This document shows positions 1-6,095 of a stretch of DNA of 8,182 nt, piece by piece. Where the stretch lies: contig JAKAYM010000080.1 of the NCBI GenBank assembly GCA_021826795.1, positions 1 through 8,182 on the forward strand. Reading direction: 5' to 3'. The first letter of the stretch is position 1, and each line of letters starts with the position of its first letter. Below the pieces are notes generated by a model that had not been told where the DNA came from, ran no database searches, and saw only the letters and a list, made by a program, of their open reading frames with translations. Source of the DNA: Thermoplasmata archaeon. Its GTDB lineage: Archaea > Thermoplasmatota > Thermoplasmata > Thermoplasmatales > Thermoplasmataceae. The position numbers and the translations under genes were made by a program.

Positions 1-1
1 C

Positions 2-1525
2 ATACTTTATACCACACATCTCCCTTTTTTCATTCCACTGGACATACCTGAGAGTATATTACTTCTCTCCAGAACAAATACATCAACAAAAATCGTTGAT
101 TTACTTAACCTGCAGAATGACTGGAAAGAGCAGAAGGATGTACTTGCTCCGGTAAGGGCAGCACTTGGCTATGGCATTCTGGATTCATTTTTTGTGAATA
201 AAACAATATTCTTTGTTTCATCCATAGCAGACCAGGTTATACTCAACTTTATATGGGACAAGTATAATGTTGTAAAGAATAATATTAGAAGTGCTGACGT
301 TGCCTTCATCGGGCAGAATGAGAACGGAAGCATATACTCATATGCCCTGTGGGCACGCTACAATAATTTCCCCTTCTATATTGTCCTTAATGATAGTGAA
401 TATGGAAGGTCATTGAAGGATAAGCTCACAAGGATGAACATAGATGATCATGTTAAATTAATACCATCTAAAATAGGGGTCGATGAATCCACTGTGGAGG
501 ATTTTATTGATCCGGATATTATAGCAAGATCATATGTGAAGTATCATAAGATATACAGTGAGGACCAGCTGAAATATATAACAACCATTTTACGGAACAA
601 AAAGGGTGTAATAAGGATATTAAACGAATATTCAGAGAAGAATAATATAAGTTTTAACCGTTCAGGCGTGGCAAATGAGATAATAAATCTGCTGAAATCC
701 GGCAATTATGATTCACTGGTTATCAATTTATACAATATCGTTTTTCCCTTCATCGTTGAGGAGGATTACTCATACCACAGCTCTGCAAATACATCTGTAA
801 AAGAAAATCTGGACAATGAAAAAAGTAGTAAGGCCAATGGAAAATCTTTTAATAAAAAGGCGGGGGGATTTCTTGCAAGGTTATTTCCGGGGAAGATAAA
901 AAACATAAAGAATCCTCTTTCATCCAGTGATGACAAGAATCATGATTTCAGTTTTGAATCTGAAGGAAAAATATTAAGCATATCTGTCTCCAGTGGAATA
1001 GCACTTCTATCAGATGAACGGGGTACCAAGAAAATCATGCTTTTATCAAAAATAATAAAATATGCAAGGAATAATAGCAGGCATATAATTATACTGGCAA
1101 CGTCAAGGGAAAGGGACATAAGGGATCAGCTGAATATTGATGAAGATACAGAAATACTCCTGTTATCACCGGCATATTTCAGGCAGAGGCTGGTTACAGA
1201 CGTTGGCCAGGCGATGACGCTTGCGGGAAAATTATATGTTGAAATTAAGAACAGCATCAAGGACATTGATAATTCACTTATTATAGTATATAAGATCGAT
1301 GATGTGGTTCCAGTGCATAAAAAGGGCAGTAGCATAATCTATGAAAATGAATTCTGGCGTGTATTCTTCCAGTTCATGAATTCAATAAATAAACAGCAGC
1401 TCTTACTGCTTACTGCAGACAATGAATTTTATGTGGAGAACCTTTCAATGTATGTTAATACAATAATTAAAACAAAAATTGAGAATAATTATATTGATGT
1501 TTCAATAGAAAAGAATGCGATTTGA
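2..1525 (+). CDS. OLD-like ATPase/TOPRIM protein with degenerate catalytic residues, 5' partial
   Basis: The frame is open from base 2 with no start in the window; the GTG at 194 lies inside the conserved domain, so the true start is upstream. Of 507 visible residues, the first hold the end of an ABC-type ATPase domain: the H-loop-like YTTHLPF at about 3-9 and PVRAALGYGILDSF, typical of OLD-family proteins just before TOPRIM. TOPRIM follows (about 65-185), but the usual VEG motif reads VSS (Ser73 for Glu) and DxD reads N130-D-S132; VEDF (165-168) is kept. After a Lys/Ser-rich linker (about 258-310), residues 322-505 resemble a KaiC/RecA fold with a poor Walker A (DERGTKK, 338-344) and a Walker-B-like LIIVYKIDD (426-434). 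OLD proteins are normally DNA nucleases; here nuclease activity seems unlikely, and a regulatory or scaffold role is inferred. The gene overlaps the glycosyltransferase downstream by 11 bp. The OLD/TOPRIM assignment is fairly secure, the KaiC-like one tentative. Confidence 0.75.
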   Translation: MLYTTHLPFFIPLDIPESILLLSRTNTSTKIVDLLNLQNDWKEQKDVLAPVRAALGYGILDSFFVNKTIFFVSSIADQVILNFIWDKYNVVKNNIRSADVAFIGQNENGSIYSYALWARYNNFPFYIVLNDSEYGRSLKDKLTRMNIDDHVKLIPSKIGVDESTVEDFIDPDIIARSYVKYHKIYSEDQLKYITTILRNKKGVIRILNEYSEKNNISFNRSGVANEIINLLKSGNYDSLVINLYNIVFPFIVEEDYSYHSSANTSVKENLDNEKSSKANGKSFNKKAGGFLARLFPGKIKNIKNPLSSSDDKNHDFSFESEGKILSISVSSGIALLSDERGTKKIMLLSKIIKYARNNSRHIIILATSRERDIRDQLNIDEDTEILLLSPAYFRQRLVTDVGQAMTLAGKLYVEIKNSIKDIDNSLIIVYKIDDVVPVHKKGSSIIYENEFWRVFFQFMNSINKQQLLLLTADNEFYVENLSMYVNTIIKTKIENNYIDVSIEKNAI

Positions 1526-3044
1526 TATGAAAACAAAAAACATAGGAATTTTTTTAATAATATTCGTAATTCCCGGAATTGTTACATATTTTACGGTAAA
1601 TAATATATATTTTATCTGGCTTAATTACTTGTTATGGCTGGGAATTTCCCTCGGCATTTTTACGTTTTTAGTATTTTACAGGAACTTTAAGAATTCAAAG
1701 GATTATCGTATTCATAACAGCGAGGCATCAGTTTTAAGAAATGTAATGGCGTGCGTTACATCATTCAATGAAACTCCAGAGATGGTGAAAAGAACATTGA
1801 TTACGGTAAAATCAGCATTAAATAATTATGGCGATTTGTACCTGTTGGATGATTCCACAGATTACAGTATATCGATGTCTCTGAAAAAGTTCTGCTTAAA
1901 TAATAATATTTATTATATACACAGAGTAAACCGCAAGGGCTATAAGGCCGGTGCAATCAATAGTGCATTATTTACCTACGGACATAAATATGATCTTATT
2001 TCCATATTTGATTCAGACCAGCGACCGGTCCCTGACTTCTTTCTGAGGACTTTTCAGTATTTCAACGATCCGAATGTAGCCTTTGTCCAGGTGCCACAGT
2101 CTTACACAGAAATTAAAACATTAATTTCCCAGGGTGCGGCAGCGCAGCAGATACCATTTTTGCATGTAGTTATGAGGGGAAGAAATAAAGTATCTGCATT
2201 CAGCCTGGGTTCTGGAACAATTTATAGAATAGACGCATTGCTGGAAGTAGGGGGCCTGAAGGATGATACTGTTACAGAGGATATTGCAACATCTGTAATG
2301 CTTCATGATAAAGGATATGAGTCTGTATATGCCGACTTCTATGGCATATGGTACGGTGAGCCTCCCCAGGATGCATTAGCATATGTGAAACAACAGGGTA
2401 GATGGTCTTTGGGTGGTTTTCAGTTATTACCTACCTTAATGAAAAGCAATTTAAAATTCGGGCAATTTAACGATTATTTATCTGGATATCTGTACTGGCT
2501 TAAATCGGGTCCAGTCATGCTTATGATGCTTATCGCACCGATTATTTTTTTGCTTTTCAGGATCGCTTTTTTAAGTGTAAATTTATATATGTACATAATA
2601 ATTTATTATCCTATACTTCTCATAACTGTAATAACATTTGTTTATACAATGAGAAACACAGATAAATATAGCATAAAATCTTTTTACATGCATCAATGCG
2701 TGGAGATTCTGGCTTTCCCGTACATATTCATATCCTTTATCAATGCTGTTTCAGGAAAAAAGAAGTCGTTCAACGTTACACCCAAGGGCGAGGGCAGGAG
2801 CCATGCAAATATTGCTATACCACAGATTGTTATATTATTGCTGGAAATGCTTGCAATACTGGCCGGTCTATTGTGGTATTACAGCATAAATAATCATTTA
2901 TTGAAAATTGCTATCATATTGAATATTGTATGGTCAGCATATTTCAGCATCTTCCTTGCTGGATCTATATTTATGGCAGCCAAATCAAATTCTGGTAAGT
3001 CAGTAAATTTAATAGAGCATGATAGTTTTTATCCAGCGAAATGA
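1515..3044 (+). CDS. Cellulose-synthase-like processive glycosyltransferase, family GT2, membrane-bound
   Basis: A 509-residue integral membrane enzyme expected to polymerise a nucleotide-sugar into a polysaccharide and pass it through the membrane. Two N-terminal membrane segments (about 9-28, 32-54) precede a cytosolic GT-A domain (about 70-330) with every processive-GT2 mark: DD at 112-113, KAGAIN 144-149, DSD 166-168, TED 254-256 (probable catalytic base D256) and QQGRW 293-297. About five more membrane segments follow (near 333-353, 356-377, 395-413, 434-455, 463-487), and FNVTPKG at 419-425 matches the FxVTxK gating-loop motif of cellulose synthases. There is no C-terminal PilZ domain, so it is far shorter than bacterial BcsA. 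Polymer identity cannot be read from sequence. The ATG at 1515 overlaps the upstream gene; ATG 1527, one base after the upstream stop, is equally possible. Neither has a clear Shine-Dalgarno site, so translational coupling is likely. Confidence 0.9.
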   Translation: MRFDMKTKNIGIFLIIFVIPGIVTYFTVNNIYFIWLNYLLWLGISLGIFTFLVFYRNFKNSKDYRIHNSEASVLRNVMACVTSFNETPEMVKRTLITVKSALNNYGDLYLLDDSTDYSISMSLKKFCLNNNIYYIHRVNRKGYKAGAINSALFTYGHKYDLISIFDSDQRPVPDFFLRTFQYFNDPNVAFVQVPQSYTEIKTLISQGAAAQQIPFLHVVMRGRNKVSAFSLGSGTIYRIDALLEVGGLKDDTVTEDIATSVMLHDKGYESVYADFYGIWYGEPPQDALAYVKQQGRWSLGGFQLLPTLMKSNLKFGQFNDYLSGYLYWLKSGPVMLMMLIAPIIFLLFRIAFLSVNLYMYIIIYYPILLITVITFVYTMRNTDKYSIKSFYMHQCVEILAFPYIFISFINAVSGKKKSFNVTPKGEGRSHANIAIPQIVILLLEMLAILAGLLWYYSINNHLLKIAIILNIVWSAYFSIFLAGSIFMAAKSNSGKSVNLIEHDSFYPAK

Positions 3045-3110
3045 TAATATGATACAAAAAGTTGCTATTTGAGCTCGGCAAATTCTATAATAAATCATTT
3101 ATCATATTAT
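3044..3110. repeat. Perfect 11-bp inverted repeat just after the glycosyltransferase stop
   Basis: ATAATATGATA (3044-3054) and its reverse complement TATCATATTAT (3100-3110) are separated by 45 bases, and the left arm begins in the stop codon. It could be a weak 3'-end structure or a protein-binding site. The AT-rich arms and long loop make chance a real possibility. Confidence 0.4.
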
Positions 3111-3153
3111 ACGGATTGATAAATAATTCCTTCTATTGATTCTGTCATTGCAT

Positions 3154-3333
3154 TTATAGGCCCAGTTCATTATATAACTGTTCTCTAACCACAATTGCTC
3201 CTGCTCTATCCGCATTATATTCCCTAACCTCTCTTTCACAACTCTGTTTATTGCCTATTCGGTAATAGACGTGTGTATATTGCCATATTTGGATTTTATC
3301 ATTGTTGTCCTTCAAAACAGGTATTTCCACCTG
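3154..3333 (-). pseudogene. Possible gene remnant, 59 open codons, unrecognised (transposase-like at best)
   Basis: On the minus strand a frame runs open for 59 codons between TAA at 3336-3334 and TAA at 3156-3154, with no ATG. The translation has normal protein-like composition, for example VLKDNNDKIQIWQYTHVYYRIGN, then CEREVREYNADRAGAIV, ending NELGL; it is not the low-complexity string usual for AT-rich intergenic DNA. The charged RDR/ADR-like part faintly recalls IS4/IS1634-type transposases, but I cannot identify it. It sits in a scarred zone beside a clearly truncated ATPase gene, which makes a decayed gene plausible. Confidence 0.22.
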
Positions 3334-3365
3334 TTATTTAAAAATCATATTATCATTAACAGGTG
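3316..3365. repeat. Cluster of three AACAGGT sites in alternating orientation
   Basis: AACAGGT occurs at 3316-3322, inverted (ACCTGTT) at 3329-3335, and again at 3359-3365 shifted to 3358-3364 within TAACAGGTG. The last two extend to a perfect 9-bp inverted repeat, CACCTGTTA (3328-3336) and TAACAGGTG (3357-3365), with 20 bases between. The first two could form a 7-bp hairpin with a 6-base loop. It may be a mobile-element end or regulator site; no function is assigned. Confidence 0.45.
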
Positions 3366-3409
3366 TTAATATTTACACAAAATATTGTAGATAACAAATC
3401 TTCCAGAGA

Positions 3410-3613
3410 TTGTTGATTTTAGCTTCCATTATCGTTAATTATTTAACTATCTATGATATTACTTTGGGGGACAAAGTAATTTTCACAGAAAAACCAAGGG
3501 ATAGTGTAGAAAACATATTTGATAGATCTATTGAAATCAATATAATAAAAAAAGTACTTGATACTGGAGACTGGTTAGCCATATTGGGTCCAAGAAAGCT
3601 AGTAAATCTTTAA
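3410..3613 (+). pseudogene. Truncated N-terminal stub of an archaeal AAA-type ATPase
   Basis: From the TTG at 3410 this reads 67 codons, but family similarity begins only near codon 23: VIFTEKPRDSVENIFDR (23-39), then IEINIIKKVL and DWLAILGPRK (54-63). That is the usual opening of the archaeal ATPase family (COG1672 type), in which an F-x-x-x-PK segment and an LFxRExEI segment lead straight into the P-loop GPRRxGKTS. Here the frame breaks inside the P-loop: GPRKL is followed by VNL and a stop. Inserting one base after CTA (3599-3601) would restore GPRKLGKS, but the sequence beyond does not resemble the rest of the ATPase, so most of the gene, including Walker B and the C-terminal DNA-binding-type region, has been lost. 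These ATPases are often poorly understood accessory genes. I call it a dead remnant. Confidence 0.7.
3458..3480. repeat. Perfect 9-bp hairpin with GGGGA loop
   Basis: ATTACTTTG (3458-3466), loop GGGGA (3467-3471), CAAAGTAAT (3472-3480). The right arm runs into the first conserved codons of the ATPase remnant, so it covers where that gene's original start and ribosome-binding site would have been. It could be an operator, an RNA hairpin or an insertion scar. Confidence 0.5.
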
Positions 3614-3720
3614 ATAATTGTGTACGATATTTTTATTATAATAAATCGGAGAAACACCAGCCGGTATGATAGGTTTTTACCTGTATCGTCGTATTAATTC
3701 GAATTTTTATTATTTACAAT

Positions 3721-3734
3721 GGTGAGATAAGTTG
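3721..3734 (+). promoter_or_regulatory. Shine-Dalgarno site fixing the TTG start of the methyltransferase
   Basis: GGTGAG (3721-3726) complements the archaeal 16S 3' end (ACCUCC-type) and lies five bases before TTG at 3732. The protein then begins just where bacterial relatives begin (K-E-N-x-W-N-A), supporting the rare start codon. The mRNA is therefore leadered, unlike the other promoters in the window. A perfect palindrome AATTCGAATT lies just upstream (3696-3705), and ATTTTTATTAT occurs twice (3629-3639, 3703-3713); the first copy could serve as a TATA element, the second is too close. Confidence 0.6.
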
Positions 3735-4526
3735 AAAGAAAATACTTGGAATGCAGAACACTATGACAGTAAGCTTGGTTATGTATCAGATTTCGGGAAA
3801 GACGTTGTTTCATTATTACAACCAACAGAGGGAGAACAAATTCTCGATTTGGGCTGTGGAACAGGCGATTTGACCAATGAAATTGCCTCGGCTGGAGCAA
3901 CAGTGCAGGGCATCGACCTCTCTAATTCGATGATTCAGCAGGCCCGTAGAAAGTATCCCGACTTACAATTTAAGGTGGGCAATGCAGAAGAATTCCATAT
4001 GGATCAACAATTTAATGCTGTCTTTTCAAACGCTGCCTTACACTGGATGAAGCACCCTGCCAAAGTTGCCAGATGCGTTTGGGAGGCACTGCTCCCGGGT
4101 GGCCGCTTTGTTGTAGAGTTCGGAGGAAAAGGAAATATAGCTACTGTTATTAGTGCTTTGAAGGTAGCCTTAAAGGAAGTTAGTATTAATGCACCAGATC
4201 GCGATCCGTGGTACTTTCCCAGCATCGGAGAATATACTTTATTGCTGGAGCAACAAGGGTTTGATACTAAATACGCCCTTCACTTCGATCGCCCCACTGA
4301 GATGCCTGATGGAGATAAAGGACTCGAGCACTGGCTGAATGGATTTGGCGGAAGTTACCTTGCTGGACTCAAGGAACAGACACGTACAGCGGTGATAGAA
4401 CGTGTTATAGAAATAAGTCGTCCAATACTGTACAGGAATGGCAAATGGTACATTGATTACAAACGTCTGCGTGTTGTGGCTGTTAAAAACCCTGAGGCGA
4501 CAGTATCGGAGTTTGAAGCAGGATAG
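3732..4526 (+). CDS. Class I SAM-dependent methyltransferase, trans-aconitate-methyltransferase-like
   Basis: A soluble 264-residue Rossmann-fold methyltransferase. The SAM-binding motif I is ILDLGCGTGDL (37-47), the acidic residue after strand 2 is in GIDLS (60-64), the adenine-contact motif is GNAEEF (83-88), FSNAALHWM (98-106) is the conserved strand-4 region of Tam-like and biotin-synthesis-like enzymes, and LPGGRFV (121-127) precedes strand 5. The C-terminal half (PWYFPSIGEY 159-168, HFDRPT 184-189, EHWLNGF 199-205) closes the active site and sets the substrate, which cannot be read here. The whole sequence looks like Bacillales enzymes of similar length. Nine of twelve arginines use CGN codons, whereas the ammonium transporter in this window uses AGR, so acquisition from bacteria is likely. 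It stands alone, downstream of a scarred region and convergent with the TPR gene. Family certain, substrate unknown. Confidence 0.92.
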   Translation: MKENTWNAEHYDSKLGYVSDFGKDVVSLLQPTEGEQILDLGCGTGDLTNEIASAGATVQGIDLSNSMIQQARRKYPDLQFKVGNAEEFHMDQQFNAVFSNAALHWMKHPAKVARCVWEALLPGGRFVVEFGGKGNIATVISALKVALKEVSINAPDRDPWYFPSIGEYTLLLEQQGFDTKYALHFDRPTEMPDGDKGLEHWLNGFGGSYLAGLKEQTRTAVIERVIEISRPILYRNGKWYIDYKRLRVVAVKNPEATVSEFEAG

Positions 4527-4641
4527 GTCGCCTGATCAAAAATAATATCTACCATGGTGATTTATGAAATAATCTTATATTATTCTGGTCATAAATTTGA
4601 TATTGTTTTATCGTGAAACGGATAAGACTTCTGCATTTGCT

Positions 4642-4664
4642 GGAGGGAAAAGCCCCTTTCCTCC
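4642..4664. terminator. GC-rich hairpin between convergent genes, possible bidirectional terminator
   Basis: GGAGG-G-AAA (4642-4650) can pair with TTTCCTCC (4657-4664), leaving one bulged G and a six-base loop. It is the most GC-rich intergenic structure here and sits between the 3' ends of two convergent genes. No long T-tract follows on either strand, so a role in ending transcription is a positional inference. The rest of 4527-4711 shows no gene. Confidence 0.35.
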
Positions 4665-4711
4665 ACAGCTTACATAGCATCATCACCTAATAATTTTAGA
4701 AATCCACATTC

Positions 4712-5794
4712 TTAGCAATAAAGCTTCAGAATTTTTTTTATTGCCTTTTCCTCATGTCTGGAATTATTACCATTTAATTGATTATTCAGTTCTTCAGAAA
4801 TCTCTTCTTTGGTGATATTTCCCTCTTCAAATGCCTCTGAAAATGCCTTTTTGACTTCCCCTTCATGCCCGAGTAAATACATGAGTTCAACATAAATTGT
4901 AAACGGTTCTACCTCATTGGGATTATATACAACATTTATATTTTGCAATGCCTCATCATATCGCCCCAGATGCTTCAATGCAACTGCATTGTTATAGTAG
5001 GAGTCAAGGAAGTTTGGATTTAATTTAATTGCTATATTAAACTCATTAACGGCTTCATCATTACGGTCCAGCTTTAATAGTATAAGTCCCTTGTTGTAAT
5101 GAGCCTCCAACCAATTGTAATTGAGTTTTATTGATATATCATATTCTCTTATTGCTTCCCCGTAAAGGTTCAATTTATCTAATGCCTTACCCTTATAAAA
5201 ATGAGAAAAGTAATTATCAGGGTCAAGCTCAATCGATTTGTTGAATACATCTAATGCATCCTTATAATCTTCTACAGCCATTAATGATATTCCATTATAA
5301 AAATAATAGTCAGAAATCCGGGGATCCAGCTTTATTGCCTTATTATATTCATCGATAGCCTCCTTAAAACGCTGGAGTTTTGCCAGATCGTATCCTTTAT
5401 TGAAATGATACTTAGAATTTTGAGGGTCCAGCCTTATTGTCTCATCATATTCTTTTACTGAATCATTCCAGCGTTTAACATCACCAAGGGCAATTGCACG
5501 GTTGAAATGAAAATTCGGATCATCAGGGTTAAGTGCTATAGCGTTTTGATATGCTATTATAGCTCCAACATTGTTTTTTAAATTCTGCATTGCAATACCT
5601 TTATTATAATAATAGCCAGCAACTTTTGGATTGAGTTCGATTGCTATTTCATATTCTTTTATTGCATCAGTGTCTAATCCCATTTTCACCAGTAAATTGC
5701 CCTTGAGATTGTGGATATCTGCATCTTTTGGTTCCTCCGCAATCATCTCATCCAATGCCTTCAATTCATTCTGGTATTCTTCTGAATTAGCCAT
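4712..5794 (-). CDS. TPR-repeat protein (seven regular 34-residue units)
   Basis: A 360-residue, probably cytosolic protein with no signal peptide or membrane segment. After a short acidic N-terminus (1-22) it consists of tetratricopeptide repeats, helix-turn-helix units that stack into a superhelix for binding protein partners. The turn dipeptide NP/DP recurs exactly every 34 residues, at 55, 89, 123, 157, 191, 225 (NY instead) and 259, then slips to 291. Each unit shows the usual small and aromatic pattern (YxxxNKGxAL, then EAIxEYxxAIxLxP). A non-repeat, charged helical tail (293-360) ends in Cys. The start at 5794 is supported by a TATA box at leaderless distance. No enzyme domain is fused, so it is an adaptor, and the flanking methyltransferase and ammonium transporter are separate transcription units that do not reveal its partner. 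Confidence 0.9.
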   Translation of the reverse strand: MANSEEYQNELKALDEMIAEEPKDADIHNLKGNLLVKMGLDTDAIKEYEIAIELNPKVAGYYYNKGIAMQNLKNNVGAIIAYQNAIALNPDDPNFHFNRAIALGDVKRWNDSVKEYDETIRLDPQNSKYHFNKGYDLAKLQRFKEAIDEYNKAIKLDPRISDYYFYNGISLMAVEDYKDALDVFNKSIELDPDNYFSHFYKGKALDKLNLYGEAIREYDISIKLNYNWLEAHYNKGLILLKLDRNDEAVNEFNIAIKLNPNFLDSYYNNAVALKHLGRYDEALQNINVVYNPNEVEPFTIYVELMYLLGHEGEVKKAFSEAFEEGNITKEEISEELNNQLNGNNSRHEEKAIKKILKLYC

Positions 5795-5814
5795 GTAGGA
5801 TTAACTGCTATTTT

Positions 5815-5822
5815 TATATAAA
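5815..5822 (-). promoter_or_regulatory. TATA box of the TPR gene, leaderless type
   Basis: On the minus strand TTTATATA ends 20 bases before the ATG at 5794, and no Shine-Dalgarno site precedes the ATG. This places the expected transcription start at or next to the start codon. Confidence 0.65.
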
Positions 5823-6095
5823 TGTTTAGCCCATGACAGATATACAATATTTAGTCTGGTATATAATCTATATTAAAAATAAAAGCATAAATAGATAGTA
5901 TAGTAAGGGGTTTCTGTTGACGTAGAAAACCAATGGAATGTGAAACATAAAGTGATAATAAACAATGCAGCTATGTAGTACGATTTTATTCTGATTCTAG
6001 AATATATACTATTTTATTTCATTTATTGGCAAGTATATGCTCCACCGTTATTGAATGGCTATGTGTAATATTTTATGTACAAATAGAAAATTTTA
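5823..6095. other. Intergenic region between two minus-strand genes, no supported gene
   Basis: AT-rich. Two small structures are visible: an imperfect hairpin GGTTTCT/AGAAAACC (5909-5931, eight-base loop, one bulged A) and the 10-bp palindrome ATTCTAGAAT (5994-6003). No tRNA-like arms or convincing small gene were seen. In particular there is no GlnK/PII gene downstream of the ammonium transporter, where it often lies. Confidence 0.5.

Noticed and set aside
194..196. GTG at 194 as the start of the first gene
   Set aside because: The same frame is open back to base 2 and encodes OLD-family-like sequence (YTTHLPF, RAALGYGILDSF) continuous with the rest.
1126..1335. Minus-strand frame inside the ATPase/TOPRIM gene, and similar frames inside the GT2, methyltransferase and ammonium transporter genes
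   Set aside because: They lie opposite or out of frame with well-supported coding sequence and show no family features.
4556..4569. GGTGAT followed by ATG after the methyltransferase gene
   Set aside because: The ATG is only two bases from the putative site and the frame stops after two codons.
5868..5948. 26-codon hydrophobic minus-strand ORF between the ammonium transporter and TPR genes
   Set aside because: No ribosome-binding site or well-placed TATA box, and the AT-rich sequence gives Leu/Phe/Tyr-rich translations by chance.
5952..5996. Possible C/D-box guide RNA (GTGATAA followed by CTGA)
   Set aside because: The C box is imperfect, and no internal C'/D' boxes or terminal stem are visible.
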